From assembly GCA_947630715.1 (NCBI GenBank), contig CANRIP010000016.1, positions 1-55,453 of the forward strand: a stretch of 55,453 nt of DNA, given 5' to 3'. Position numbers and translations under genes: made by a program. The stretch's first letter is position 1; every line of letters starts with the position of its first letter. Below, one piece after another: positions 24,548-33,518 of the stretch. A model generated the notes under the pieces. That model saw nothing but the letters and a program-made list of their open reading frames with translations. It made no database searches and had not been told where the DNA came from. Source of the stretch: an uncultured Acetatifactor sp. (lineage in GTDB: Bacteria > Bacillota > Clostridia > Lachnospirales > Lachnospiraceae).

Positions 24548-24937
24548 TTACTGCTGGTCATACAGGGAATTTAACTTCTTTAGGTTGTGATAATAGGATC
24601 GGAGGCTTTTCATCGCCTTTGCATGCCGGTAGGTGCTCAGCACATACGCGATCACCCCGTAGCCCACCACCGTGATCCCGTAATAGGTGAGCGCGTTTTT
24701 CGCGAAGGCCACCAGATCGATTTCGTACAGGTTCTCCATGAAGGTTTCAAAATCATAAAAGATATACAGCGCAAACACGATGGCAAAGGCCACCGATGCG
24801 CTGATCACGGCCTTGATCACGGCAACGGCGATATAATCGCTGCGAAAGTAACTGCCGATCTTCACGTTCTTCTTTCCTTCGCCCTTCTCATAGGACGCCA
24901 TGTGGGTCATCAGTATAATGCGTTCCTCGTTCAACAT
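24548..24937 (-). CDS. Small two-helix membrane protein of unknown function
   Basis: A 129-residue protein starting MLNEERIILMTHMASYEKGEG. Two membrane helices lie at about residues 38-62 (AVIKAVISASVAFAIVFALYIF) and 80-102 (ALTYYGITVVGYGVIAYVL), with a basic C-terminus (HAKAMKSLRSYYHNLKKL) that is likely cytoplasmic and helical. The start is fixed by AAAGGAG eight bases before the ATG at 24937. It is followed 30 bp later by the larger RG-tailed membrane protein, so the two may form a complex. No family is recognised. Confidence 0.72.
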   Translation of the reverse strand: MLNEERIILMTHMASYEKGEGKKNVKIGSYFRSDYIAVAVIKAVISASVAFAIVFALYIFYDFETFMENLYEIDLVAFAKNALTYYGITVVGYGVIAYVLSTYRHAKAMKSLRSYYHNLKKLNSLYDQQ

Positions 24938-24988
24938 CCTTTCGTTCTCCTTTGCCGGGGGAGTTTTATGTCCCGGCACGGGCCCTCC

Positions 24989-25399
24989 TTACAGGAACCT
25001 CATCCGTGCTCCGTCCTCTCCGCTGTTCTTCTGAGGAGGCTTGGGGGCTTCGTGATGATTGGTTTTCAGCACCTCGTTGAGCCCTCTGGTCACATTCGCC
25101 TTGCACTTTTCGCAGTATCTCCCGCTTCGGATGGGGGCTCCGCAGGTTTCGCAGGTTAAGATCATGGGGGAATCCTCGGTGACCTCCAGCCGTTCATCCT
25201 TGAGCCACTGTCTGATCTGGGCGGGATCCACGTCGCAGGCTTCCGCTACCTCCGCGATCCCCACTCCCGGGTGGGACCGGATATATTCCTTGACTTCCTG
25301 GAATTTTTCTTCCGTCTTTTCCCTGCATGCCTGGCAAATCGGCGGTCCGGAAAAATAGTTGAAAATATGGCCACACACTCTGCAATTCCTGATATTCAT
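24989..25399 (-). CDS. YvyF-like flagellar-operon zinc protein (TIGR03826 type)
   Basis: A 136-residue protein. An N-terminal zinc ribbon (CRVCGHIFNYFSGPPICQAC, residues 6-25) is followed by a helical segment EEKFQEVKEYIRSHPGVGIAEVAEACDVDPAQIRQWLKDERLEV. The latter looks like a MerR/HTH-type domain and is typical of YvyF. A second zinc knuckle (CETCGAPIRSGRYCEKCK) follows near residues 84-101. The ATG at 25399 has GGAGG six bases upstream. In Bacillus, yvyF lies between comFC and flgM; here it directly follows comF, but no flgM or flgK follows. Role unproven; probably linked to flagellar gene control. Confidence 0.85.
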   Translation of the reverse strand: MNIRNCRVCGHIFNYFSGPPICQACREKTEEKFQEVKEYIRSHPGVGIAEVAEACDVDPAQIRQWLKDERLEVTEDSPMILTCETCGAPIRSGRYCEKCKANVTRGLNEVLKTNHHEAPKPPQKNSGEDGARMRFL

Positions 25400-25424
25400 A
25401 CTGTCCTCCATTTCCGGCGGCACC

Positions 25425-26177
25425 TCACACCCCGCCTGTGTCCGTACAGTGAGGCTCCCCACAGGCAAGCGCCACAAAGCAGACGCATTCCGCACCGGCC
25501 TCCAGCAACGTCCCTGCCGCCTCGTCAACGGTAGCCCCGGTGGTATAAATGTCATCCACTAATAGTATCGTCTTTAATTTTACATCATTTCCCGCTATAT
25601 TGAAAGCTTTTTTCAAATTATTTTGACGTTCCCGGGGATTCAGGGTTTTGGAGGGCAGCGTATTCTTCACCCGCACCAGAAGATCCGGGTACACCGTAAG
25701 CCCCATTTGCCGCCCGATCACCCGCGCCAGAAGTTCCGCCTGGTTGTACCCGCGCTTTGCCATGCGGGCGGGATGCAGCGGAATCGGCACGATTCCCTGA
25801 GGATCCACGCCCCGGATAAAATCCCCCAGATAATATGCCATCTGTTCCCCGAAAAAACGCGCATATTCCTGCCGGCCGGCGTATTTGAACCGATAGAGGG
25901 CGCCTTTTGCGCTCTCGTAGGTATACAGGGATCTTCCCCGGAAATACCTGTGCCTTCCCGCCCGGCAGTCCCCGCAGTACCGCCCTTCCTCCGTGAGTCT
26001 CCTGCCGCACCTGATACACCAGGGCGCTTCCACAGGTTTCAGCTTGGGTACGCATTCCAGACAGATCCTTTCCCCCCGGGGCCTTACAATGCCGTCGCAG
26101 ACCGGGCAGCGCCCAGGGTACAAAAGCCCCAGGGCCCACTCTCCCGCGCATTTCATCACATGTGTTATTTGATTCAA
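25425..26177 (-). CDS. comF: ComF family protein (phosphoribosyltransferase-like)
   Basis: A 250-residue ComFC/GntX-type protein. Two zinc-binding motifs (CPVCDGIVRPRGERICLEC and CIRCGRRLTEEGRYCGDC) occupy residues 19-72. A phosphoribosyltransferase domain follows, with LLVDDIYTTGATVDEA (the PRPP-loop motif) near residue 210. Bacillus ComFC is needed for DNA uptake in competence. The start is TTG immediately after the recD2 stop, with AAGGAA inside recD2 as SD, so the two are coupled. Together with RecD2 it suggests DNA handling, but no other competence genes are in the window. Confidence 0.92.
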   Translation of the reverse strand: MNQITHVMKCAGEWALGLLYPGRCPVCDGIVRPRGERICLECVPKLKPVEAPWCIRCGRRLTEEGRYCGDCRAGRHRYFRGRSLYTYESAKGALYRFKYAGRQEYARFFGEQMAYYLGDFIRGVDPQGIVPIPLHPARMAKRGYNQAELLARVIGRQMGLTVYPDLLVRVKNTLPSKTLNPRERQNNLKKAFNIAGNDVKLKTILLVDDIYTTGATVDEAAGTLLEAGAECVCFVALACGEPHCTDTGGV

Positions 26178-28430
26178 TTACGGTTCCTTTCCGAAACCTT
26201 CTCCGATGCCCGAAATCTCCCGGATCCTCTCCGTCAAAGCCGTGTAGCGCCTGTTCTCGCCCGCATTGTCGATCATGCCCCTTACCGTTTCGCTGCTGCC
26301 AAGTATGGTAACGCAGCTTTTCGCCCTGGTAATAGCCGTATACAGGAGATTTCTGTTGAACAGCAGCCGCGGCCCGCCCAGCAGGGGCAGAATCACCGCC
26401 GGATATTCGCTGCCCTGGGATTTGTGAACGGTGACGGCATAACACAGCTCCAATTCCTCCAGAATGGAAAAGGGGTAAACCACCCTCCGCCGCTCGTCAT
26501 ATTCCACCACCAGGGAGGACAGGGGCTCGTTGATCTCCAGGATCCTTCCCATGTCCCCGTTAAAGACGCCCGTCCCCCGGTCCACCGGGATCCCGTAACG
26601 GCTGACGATCTCCCACTCCAACTGGTAATGGTTCCTCACCTGCATCACCTTGTCGCCCTCACGGAAAATAGTATCCCCACTGATATGCTCTTTCTTACCC
26701 GGCTCCGGCGGATTTAAATATTTCTGGAGAATGCCGTTTAACGTCTCACACCCCAGCGGGCCCTTCCGCATGGGAGTGAGCACCTGTATGTCATAGGGAT
26801 CCGCCTTGACATATCCGGGCAGTTTCTCCCGGATCAGTTGGATCATATGTTTATAGATGACATTAACGTCATTTCTCTCCAGCAGGAAGAAATCCCTGGA
26901 TTTATTATCCAGGGCGATCTGTTCTCCGCGGTTGATCCTGTGCGCGTTGACAATAATGTCGCTCTGTTCGGCCTGTCGGAAAATCTTCTTCAGCGTCACC
27001 GTGGGAAACGCGCCGCTGGCGATCAGATCCCGCAGCACCTGCCCGGGCCCTACGCTTGGCAACTGATCCACATCCCCCGCAAGAATCAGCCTGGTGCCCG
27101 GGGCAACCGCTTTTAACAGGGACTGGAACAGTTGAATATCCACCATGGACATCTCGTCTATTATAATAACATCCGCTTCCAATGGATTTTCTTCATTTCT
27201 CTCAAACCTGACCTTCCTGGAGGCATCGTCGGACAGAGCGCTGTTTAACTCCAGCATGCGGTGTATGGTGCGGGCCTCGTACCCGGTGGCCTCCGTCATT
27301 CGTTTGGCCGCCCTGCCGGTGGGGGCCGCCAGAAGGATATCCAGCCCCACCCCGTCAAAATACCGGATCATCAGGTTGATTGTGGTGGTCTTGCCCGTCC
27401 CCGGCCCGCCGGAGAGAAGGAACAGGCCGTTTTGGATACATTGCACGGCGGCGTCCAACTGCAGCTCATCCGGCTCCATTTTCAGGCTTTCCGCCAGGCG
27501 CGCCAACTGCTTTCTCAGAGCCGTCTCCTGAGAGGGAAGGGGATCCCCCTCGGCCATGGACACGTTCAGATCCTGGAGCATACGGGCGCAGTTTAATTCC
27601 GCGTAAAAGAAGGAGGCGAGAAACGCGCAGTCCCGGCGGATCACCAGCTTTTTATCCATCACCAGGTTGTCCAACTGGGGCCTTATAAATTCCTGATCCA
27701 CCTGTAACAGCGTCTGCGCCCGTTCCAGGAGAGTGTCAAGCGGCAGGTAACAGTGCCCTTCCCCCAGCGCGGCCTGGAGAGTATAGAGGATGCCGCTTCG
27801 CAGCCGGCTATCGGCATCCGTGTGAATCCCCAGTTTTGCCGCCAGCTCGTCCGCCATCCGAAACCCCACCCCGTGAATGTCCTCCGCCAGCCGGTAAGGG
27901 TTTTCCCGTAAAATGCCGTACATCTGCGAGCCGTAGGCATCGTAAATCTTCACGGCCAGGGCGTTGGAGACGCCGTACTGCTGAAGATAGACCACGGCGT
28001 CCCGCAGCTCCTTTTTTTCTTCCATCTGAGCGGCGATCTCCCTGGCCTTCGCCTCGCTGATCCCCTTGATCTCCGCCAGCCGCTCCGGCTCCTCCTCGAT
28101 GATGCGGAAGGTATCGTCCCCAAAGCATTTGACGATCCGGGCCGCCAGCGCCGCGCCGATGCCCTTCACGGCTCCGGAGGCAAGATAGCGTTCCATGCCT
28201 GCCGCGTCCCGGGGGGCGGTGATCTGAAAGCTGCTCATCTTAAACTGCCTGCCATAGACAGGATGTTCCACATATTCCCCCCAGGCGGTCAGATTCTCCC
28301 CTTGTCCCAGCCCCTTGCAGGAGCCTACGCAGGTCAGCTCCTCCCCTTCGCAGATCAGGCTCATGACCGTATAACCGTTTTCCGTGTTCTGATATATGAC
28401 ATGATCCACATAACCGCTTATGGTTTCCAT
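26178..28430 (-). CDS. recD2: RecD2-type SF1B DNA helicase
   Basis: A 750-residue RecD-like helicase of standard RecD2 length, not associated with RecBC. The N-terminus has the OB-like RecD2 region, with helix-hairpin-helix segments near residues 85-190 (AVKGIGAALAARIV, EIKGISEAKAREI, DIHGVGFRMADELA). Walker A LSGGPGTGKTTT lies near residue 343, DEMSMVD (Walker B) near 430, GDVDQLPSVGPG after it, and VTVHKSQGSEYPAV plus TAITRAK near the end. RecD2 unwinds 5'-3' and acts in mismatch and recombination repair. ATG preceded by GGGAGGGG. It starts just after the terminator of the flagellar genes. Confidence 0.95.
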   Translation of the reverse strand: METISGYVDHVIYQNTENGYTVMSLICEGEELTCVGSCKGLGQGENLTAWGEYVEHPVYGRQFKMSSFQITAPRDAAGMERYLASGAVKGIGAALAARIVKCFGDDTFRIIEEEPERLAEIKGISEAKAREIAAQMEEKKELRDAVVYLQQYGVSNALAVKIYDAYGSQMYGILRENPYRLAEDIHGVGFRMADELAAKLGIHTDADSRLRSGILYTLQAALGEGHCYLPLDTLLERAQTLLQVDQEFIRPQLDNLVMDKKLVIRRDCAFLASFFYAELNCARMLQDLNVSMAEGDPLPSQETALRKQLARLAESLKMEPDELQLDAAVQCIQNGLFLLSGGPGTGKTTTINLMIRYFDGVGLDILLAAPTGRAAKRMTEATGYEARTIHRMLELNSALSDDASRKVRFERNEENPLEADVIIIDEMSMVDIQLFQSLLKAVAPGTRLILAGDVDQLPSVGPGQVLRDLIASGAFPTVTLKKIFRQAEQSDIIVNAHRINRGEQIALDNKSRDFFLLERNDVNVIYKHMIQLIREKLPGYVKADPYDIQVLTPMRKGPLGCETLNGILQKYLNPPEPGKKEHISGDTIFREGDKVMQVRNHYQLEWEIVSRYGIPVDRGTGVFNGDMGRILEINEPLSSLVVEYDERRRVVYPFSILEELELCYAVTVHKSQGSEYPAVILPLLGGPRLLFNRNLLYTAITRAKSCVTILGSSETVRGMIDNAGENRRYTALTERIREISGIGEGFGKEP

Positions 28431-28464
28431 GGGCCCCTCCCGGTCATCCGACGGTATTCCCCCG

Positions 28465-28497
28465 ACAAAAAGAAGGCTGCCGAAGGTAAGCAGCCTG
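28465..28497 (-). terminator. terminator of the mreB-flagellar transcription unit
   Basis: The minus strand reads AGGCTGC-ttaccttcg-GCAGCCT-TCTTTTTG, 43 bp after the rod-binding protein stop. Confidence 0.82.
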
Positions 28498-28539
28498 ATT
28501 GGTTACTGTTTTCCGACGACGGCGCCTTCCGCCCCGTCT

Positions 28540-28983
28540 CTATACCGCGGGAACCTTCCCCCCGGCCGTCTCCTCCTGACCGGAAACGGCATCCTGCGCA
28601 GCGTCGGGATCCTGCGCCGTTCGGATGTCCGCGGTTCCGTAATTGCGTTTCATCTGTTCATAGAGCATACGGGCAAGTCCCAGATCCGTCTGTTCCGCGG
28701 TTTTTTCCGCCATGCTCTGCATCATTTCATCCTTGTAAAAATCCATGAGAGAGGAGGTGTAATTGGACGTTTCCTCACTCTCCGGAATGGTCTTCAGCAT
28801 CCCCTTATACATCTGCTCGATAAAGTATGCCTCAAACTGTTTGCAGGCGGCCATCAGTTCCTCGTCCTCGGCCTTGGAATAGTCCGTGCCCTCCAGCTTG
28901 TTTTTCAGCTTTTCGGCGGCCTGGCCTGCCGCGTTGGCATATGCGTCTCCATACATGGATGTGATATTGCTCAAATCTACCAT
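28540..28983 (-). CDS. Flagellar rod-binding/FlgJ-like protein
   Basis: A 147-residue protein homologous by eye to the N-terminal rod-binding domain of FlgJ. ACKQFEAYFIEQMYKGMLKTIPE matches the conserved core (normally LxxAARQFEALFLxQMLKAM), and MDFYKDEMMQSMAEKTAEQTDLGLARMLYEQM corresponds to the following helix. The peptidoglycan-hydrolase domain of proteobacterial FlgJ is absent, as usual in Firmicutes. Such proteins cap the growing rod. AGGAGG lies five bases before the ATG. The last 25 residues are disordered and acidic. It is the last gene of the set before the terminator. Confidence 0.88.
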   Translation of the reverse strand: MVDLSNITSMYGDAYANAAGQAAEKLKNKLEGTDYSKAEDEELMAACKQFEAYFIEQMYKGMLKTIPESEETSNYTSSLMDFYKDEMMQSMAEKTAEQTDLGLARMLYEQMKRNYGTADIRTAQDPDAAQDAVSGQEETAGGKVPAV

Positions 28984-29035
28984 TGTATCCTCCTGTCCCG
29001 GGCGAACCCCTGTTACTTATGCGGCGTCCTTCCCG

Positions 29036-29851
29036 CTAACGGCGCAGATTGTTGGCCTGCTGAAGCATCTCATCGGAGGCCTGGATCGCTTTGGAATTCA
29101 GTTCGTAGGCCCTCTGAGCCACGATCATGTTCACCATCTCGTCGGCCACCTGGACGTTGGAGCCCTCCAGATAATTCTGTATGACCTTGCTGCGCTCCAC
29201 GTTGGGGCTGGTAGCCTCGTTGATGGGCTGACCGCTGGCCGCGCTCTGAGCGTACAGGCTGTCTCCCAGCTTATCCAGTCCGTTGGGATTGTTAAACTGA
29301 AATACGCCGATCACCACGCCCATGGACTGAGGGTTTTCCTGCTCATCCGGGTAGCACAGCTCCCCGTCCTGGGTGACGCTGACACGGCTCAGGATATATT
29401 CCTCTCCCAGAATAATGGGGTTCCCGTTGGTATCCAGAACGGGAAGGCCGTCCGTGTTCGCCAGCATGTTGCCGTTTGCGGCCAGGGTAAACTGCAGATT
29501 GCCGTTTCTGGTATAATAGGTGTTTCCGTCCTCGCCTCTCACCGCAAAGAACCCCTTCCCGTCAATGGCAAAGGAGGTGTTTCTGTCGGAGGCGATCATG
29601 TTCCCTTCCGTAAATATGGAGGAAATCGCCGAGTTGCGCACACCCAGCCCCACCTGGGCGCTGGTGGGTTTCCGCTCTCCGTTCGCCGTGGTGGTCCTTG
29701 TCTGAAGCGTCTGATACAGAAGGGTTTTAAACTCGTTTACCTGGGTCTTGTACCCCTGTGTGTTGACGTTGGACAGATTGTTCGCTATGGTGTCAAGATT
29801 GGTCTGCTGCGCAATCATGCCGGTTGCCGCTGTCCATAAGCTCCGTACCAT
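29036..29851 (-). CDS. flgG: Flagellar basal-body rod protein, FlhP/FlgG type
   Basis: A 271-residue rod/hook family protein. MVRSLWTAATGMIAQQTNLDTIANNLSNVNT is the N-terminal rod motif with ANNLSNVNTQGYK. The central FlgE/F/G domain includes GKGFFAVRGEDGNTYYTRNG. The C-terminal SNVQVADEMVNMIVAQRAYELNSKAIQ is the family end motif. It forms part of the distal rod, secreted by the flagellar export apparatus without a cleaved signal. It is preceded by the paralogous FlhO/FlgF-like gene. In Bacillus, mbl-flhO-flhP has the same order, so FlhP is the nearest equivalent. Confidence 0.93.
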   Translation of the reverse strand: MVRSLWTAATGMIAQQTNLDTIANNLSNVNTQGYKTQVNEFKTLLYQTLQTRTTTANGERKPTSAQVGLGVRNSAISSIFTEGNMIASDRNTSFAIDGKGFFAVRGEDGNTYYTRNGNLQFTLAANGNMLANTDGLPVLDTNGNPIILGEEYILSRVSVTQDGELCYPDEQENPQSMGVVIGVFQFNNPNGLDKLGDSLYAQSAASGQPINEATSPNVERSKVIQNYLEGSNVQVADEMVNMIVAQRAYELNSKAIQASDEMLQQANNLRR

Positions 29852-29900
29852 ATGTATTCTCCCTTTCTCAGTTTTTTCCTGTTTTCCCTATCCTGCCCTT

Positions 29901-30680
29901 TTACTGGACTCTGCCAAGCTGATTGACCGCGATCTCCAGCGAGCTGTCATAGGTCTGGATGATTTTCTGATTGCTCTCATAGGCCCTGGTAATGGCGATT
30001 AAGTTCACCATCTCCGACACAATCTGTACGTTGGCCATCTCCAGATATCCGGAATTGATCTGGGCGTCGGCGGGAACAATCTGGGCTCCCTCCACAGGGC
30101 GGTAATAGGTTTCCGCATATTTTTCCAAGTAATTGTAATCCTCAAAATCCGTCACCTGGATGGTGGCCACCGCCGTGTTGTTCTGATAAATAACGCCGTT
30201 TTTGTCAATTTCCGCATCGGTCAGGGTGTCCAGGCGGATCCTTTGGTTTTGGGTCCCCAGAACATAGTCGCCGTCCTCCGTCACCAGATAGCCCTCCCGA
30301 TTTAAGGTAAACTGCCCGGCCCTGGTATACATGGTGCTTGTCTCTCCGGCCTTATTGGTAAACTCAATGGTAAAAAACCCCCGGCCGTCCAGGGCCAGAT
30401 CGTAGGTGTTGCCCGTGACCCGGTAGGAACCCTGGGTATAGTCCGTATAGTTTTCGCCGATTTTCACCCCCGGATTGTTATAGCCGATGGGCTGCGCAAG
30501 TTTCATTCCAATGGAAGCGTCCTTGATCTTTACCGCCAGCAGATCCCCGAAAGCCTGGCTGGTGGCCCCTTCCTTTTTATATCCCACCGTATCCGCGTTG
30601 GCCAGATTGTTGGTGAGAGTGTCCATCCTGTGCTGTTCGTTCAGCATGCCCGTGTAGGCGGTGTACAACCCCTTCAGCAT
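29901..30680 (-). CDS. Flagellar hook-basal body protein, FlhO/FlgF type
   Basis: A 259-residue rod protein, paralogous to the next gene. The N-terminus is MLKGLYTAYTGMLNEQHRMDTLTNNLANADTVGYKKEG. The middle has ALDGRGFFTIEFTNKAGE, and the C-terminal motif is LEMANVQIVSEMVNLIAITRAYESNQKIIQ. AAGGAGG lies six bases before the ATG. Position between mreB and flgG-like matches Bacillus flhO. It builds the proximal rod of the basal body. No other flagellar structural genes occur nearby, so the main fla/che cluster must be elsewhere. Confidence 0.9.
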   Translation of the reverse strand: MLKGLYTAYTGMLNEQHRMDTLTNNLANADTVGYKKEGATSQAFGDLLAVKIKDASIGMKLAQPIGYNNPGVKIGENYTDYTQGSYRVTGNTYDLALDGRGFFTIEFTNKAGETSTMYTRAGQFTLNREGYLVTEDGDYVLGTQNQRIRLDTLTDAEIDKNGVIYQNNTAVATIQVTDFEDYNYLEKYAETYYRPVEGAQIVPADAQINSGYLEMANVQIVSEMVNLIAITRAYESNQKIIQTYDSSLEIAVNQLGRVQ

Positions 30681-30743
30681 CGGATCTCCTTCCTTTCCGG
30701 CTTGAATGCGCCGGCATCTGCATTGTGCTGTCCCACTGTTTCC

Positions 30744-31739
30744 TTATGTGTTATCCCGGTACCCGGAAAGAAATTCCACATATTTTCCGGTTCCGATGGC
30801 TACGGCGGTCATAGGATCCTCCGCCGTCATGGTGTTGATTCCGGTCTTGGCGCTGATCAGTTCCTCCAGGCCCCGCAGAAGGCTTCCGCCTCCCGTCAGC
30901 ACGATCCCTCTGTCCGCGATATCCGCAGCCAGCTCCGGAGGCGTCTTCTCCAGAACGCTGTGAATCGTCTCCACAATCTGAGCCGTGGTTTCCTTTAACG
31001 CTTCCTCCGTCTCCTCGGAGGAAACTTTTACCGTTTTGGGAAGGCCGGTTACCAGATTCCTGCCTCTCACATCCATGTAATCCACCTCGGCCCTCTGGTA
31101 CGCGGAGCCGATTTTGATCTTCAGATCCTCCGCGGTTCTCTCGCCGATCAGGAGATTATGTTTCTTTCTCATATAACGGACGATGGCTTCGTCGAAATCG
31201 TCCCCGGCAATCTTAATGGATGCGCTGACCACCGTGCCGCCCAGGGAAATCACCGCAATGTCCGAGGTGCCTCCGCCGATATCCACAATCATATTTCCGC
31301 AGGGCTTGGAAATATCGATGCCCGCGCCGATGGCCGCGGCGATGGGTTCCTCAATGATGGATACTTCTCTGGCTCCCGCCTGATAGGTGGCGTCTTCCAC
31401 CGCCTTCTTTTCCACCTCGGTGACGCCGCTGGGTACGCAGACGGCGATTCGGGGCTTGCGGAAGGTTCGGCGGCCCAGAGCCTTCTGGATGAAATACTTC
31501 ATCATCTTCTCCGTCACGGTATAGTCGGAAATCACGCCCTGGCGCAGCGGCCTCACGGCCACAATATTGCCCGGCGTCCTTCCTAACATCAGGCGGGCGT
31601 CCTCGCCGATTGCCTTTATCTTGTTGGTGTCTCTATCAAAAGCCACAACAGAGGGCTCCTTCAGGACTACACCTTTTCCTCTGATGTATACTAAAATGCT
31701 GGCGGTACCCAGATCGATTCCGATATCCGTACACTGCAT
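30744..31739 (-). CDS. mreB: MreB/Mbl rod shape-determining actin-like protein
   Basis: A 331-residue bacterial actin. IGIDLGTASILVYIRGKGVVLKEPSVVA is phosphate loop 1, MIVDIGGGTSDIAVISLGG (about residue 160) is phosphate loop 2, and GIVLTGGGSLLRGLEELI (about 290) is the adenosine loop. It polymerises under the membrane to direct lateral wall synthesis. No mreC or mreD follows; instead flhO-flhP-like genes do, the Bacillus mbl arrangement, so the orthologue may be Mbl. AAAGGGG lies upstream of the ATG. A TATAAT at 31804-31809 is a possible -10 about 65 nt upstream, but I see no convincing -35. Confidence 0.95.
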   Translation of the reverse strand: MQCTDIGIDLGTASILVYIRGKGVVLKEPSVVAFDRDTNKIKAIGEDARLMLGRTPGNIVAVRPLRQGVISDYTVTEKMMKYFIQKALGRRTFRKPRIAVCVPSGVTEVEKKAVEDATYQAGAREVSIIEEPIAAAIGAGIDISKPCGNMIVDIGGGTSDIAVISLGGTVVSASIKIAGDDFDEAIVRYMRKKHNLLIGERTAEDLKIKIGSAYQRAEVDYMDVRGRNLVTGLPKTVKVSSEETEEALKETTAQIVETIHSVLEKTPPELAADIADRGIVLTGGGSLLRGLEELISAKTGINTMTAEDPMTAVAIGTGKYVEFLSGYRDNT

Positions 31740-31877
31740 GTTATCTGTACCCCTTTCTGATGGATTCCGATATGTTTGCCATAATTCTGGTCATACATTG
31801 TATATTATAACCGAAATCCTTTTGTTTTCATAGAGGGTATTTGAATTTTTTCTAAAAGAAACGGTTTCGGAGCCTGT

Positions 31878-31926
31878 AAAAAAGAAACGCGGAGAAAAGA
31901 ACGGTTCCGTCCGTTCTTCTCTCCGC
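31878..31926 (-). terminator. terminator of the opp operon
   Basis: The minus strand reads GCGGAGAGAAGAACGG-acggaa-CCGTTCTTTTCTCCGC followed by GTTTCTTTTTT, a long near-perfect stem. It lies 92 bp after the DUF3899 stop, in the 278-bp gap before mreB. Confidence 0.9.
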
Positions 31927-32017
31927 TTCCATGCCTTTGTAATTATTTTATCGGCCGACCGTGCCGATTTCTTTAGCGTTGAAACAAATTTCCTGCTTTT
32001 TTCTGACGGCGGCCGGT

Positions 32018-32419
32018 TCAGCCGGCAAGGCCGTACCAGACCATGGTCATGATGCCGGCCAGAGCAAGCAGAACCGCTCCCACCGCCAGCATGCCGCCGC
32101 CCTGGAATTTTTTCTGTTTTTCCTTTTTTTCCAGGCGGTATTCATAATACTTTCCCACCTTTAACGGGTCCTTTCCGGGAATCAGCGCGTGAGCCGCCTT
32201 TTTGAAGGCAAAGCCGAAAATGTCAAACACCCCCGTTGTGCTCACCCACATCAAAGAGCCTATCCCCAGATAGAGAAAGGACGCAAGCGTCAATCCGTCC
32301 GCAACGGCCAGCACCCTGTCCGCCGGCAGCGAAACCTGAAACAGCCCTCTCTGCCACATCAGCAGAAACGAAAGAGCAAACCCGGTGAGAAACTGTATCA
32401 GCAGCGTTTTATGCTTCAT
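32018..32419 (-). CDS. DUF3899-like membrane protein
   Basis: A 133-residue membrane protein with three hydrophobic segments: [20 protein letters not shown] (5-25), [20 protein letters not shown] (45-65) and [21 protein letters not shown] near the end. A cytoplasmic [32 protein letters not shown] segment precedes the last helix, the pattern I associate with DUF3899. The ATG at 32419 overlaps the oppF stop and has GGGAG six bases upstream. It is the last gene of the opp operon. The function is unknown. The same genes in operon suggest, but do not prove, a link with peptide uptake. Confidence 0.75.
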   Translation of the reverse strand: MKHKTLLIQFLTGFALSFLLMWQRGLFQVSLPADRVLAVADGLTLASFLYLGIGSLMWVSTTGVFDIFGFAFKKAAHALIPGKDPLKVGKYYEYRLEKKEKQKKFQGGGMLAVGAVLLALAGIMTMVWYGLAG

Positions 32420-33518
32420 CTGCGGCTCCCGTCTCTCTCCTGTACTTCTCATACTCCGCCTGATTGCAGTATACAAAATGGCCGGGAAGCACTTCTCTCA
32501 GGGACGGCTGGTCCACGGTGTAATCATGATCCCGCAGCGGTACATAAGTGATCCTTTTGCGCTGTTTCTCATACTCGGGGTCCGGCAGGGGAATCGCGGA
32601 CAGCAGCGAGCGGGTATACGGATGCAGAGGATGCGCAAACAGCTCATCCGACGTGGCTAACTCCACCAGCTTGCCAAAATACATCACGCCGATCCTGTCG
32701 GAAAAATATTTCACCACGGACAGATCGTGGGCGATAAAAAGAATCGTCAGCCCCATCTTGTGGCGCAGATCATCCAGCAGATTAATCACCTGGGCCTGAA
32801 TGGACACGTCGAGAGCGCTCACAGGCTCGTCGGCTATGATGAGCTGCGGTTTCATCACCACGGCCCGGGCTACGCCGATACGCTGTCTCTGGCCCCCGGA
32901 AAATTCATGGGGGTACCGTCCCGCATGCTCTCTCACCAGCCCTACCATCTCCAGAGCCTGATAAACTTCCTCATCCAGCACCTTCTTGTTTTTCTCTCCG
33001 CGGATGCGCAGTCCCTCCGCAATAATCTGGCCCACCGTCATACGGGGATCCAAAGAGGCGATAGGATCCTGAAAGATCATCTGGATATCCGTGACAACCC
33101 GGTGTCTCTTGTGGTCCTCCCGGGCGGAACGGATCTCCTGCCTCTGCTGCGCGATGTACTGATCCAGCTCCTTCTTTTTCTCCCGGCGGATCCGGTCCTT
33201 TTCCTCCTGAGAGGCGCCGGACTGTTCCAGCTCCTTTATTTCTTCCTCATATTTCTTTTTTGCAGCCTGGATGTTCCATTTATAGGAGCGGGTGCCTGCC
33301 GCGATCCTCTCCCCCTGAAAATACACGCTGCCGGAGGTAATGTCATAGAGCTTGATAATGGAACGCCCCGTGGTGGTCTTTCCGCAGCCGGACTCTCCCA
33401 CCAGGCCGAAAACTTCGCCCTTTTTGATCTCAAAGCTGACGTCGTCAACGGCCTTGTTCTGTTTGAAATACTGGCACAGATGCTCCACCCTCAGCAGAGT
33501 TTCGTCCTTATTCGGCAT
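32409..33518 (-). CDS. oppF: Oligopeptide ABC transporter ATPase, OppF type, with a charged insertion
   Basis: A 369-residue ATPase that powers peptide import with OppD. Walker [13 protein letters not shown] lies near residue 45, the Q-loop [16 protein letters not shown] near 151, the signature [12 protein letters not shown] near 203, Walker [13 protein letters not shown] near 225, and the C-terminal oligopeptide domain [15 protein letters not shown] near 300. Between Walker A and the Q-loop there are about 55 extra residues, mainly Lys, Glu, Arg and Gln ([34 protein letters not shown]), predicted coiled coil. All catalytic motifs are intact. The ATG at 33518 has GGAGG seven bases upstream and overlaps oppD by 11 bp. 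Confidence 0.93.
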   Translation of the reverse strand: MPNKDETLLRVEHLCQYFKQNKAVDDVSFEIKKGEVFGLVGESGCGKTTTGRSIIKLYDITSGSVYFQGERIAAGTRSYKWNIQAAKKKYEEEIKELEQSGASQEEKDRIRREKKKELDQYIAQQRQEIRSAREDHKRHRVVTDIQMIFQDPIASLDPRMTVGQIIAEGLRIRGEKNKKVLDEEVYQALEMVGLVREHAGRYPHEFSGGQRQRIGVARAVVMKPQLIIADEPVSALDVSIQAQVINLLDDLRHKMGLTILFIAHDLSVVKYFSDRIGVMYFGKLVELATSDELFAHPLHPYTRSLLSAIPLPDPEYEKQRKRITYVPLRDHDYTVDQPSLREVLPGHFVYCNQAEYEKYRRETGAADEA

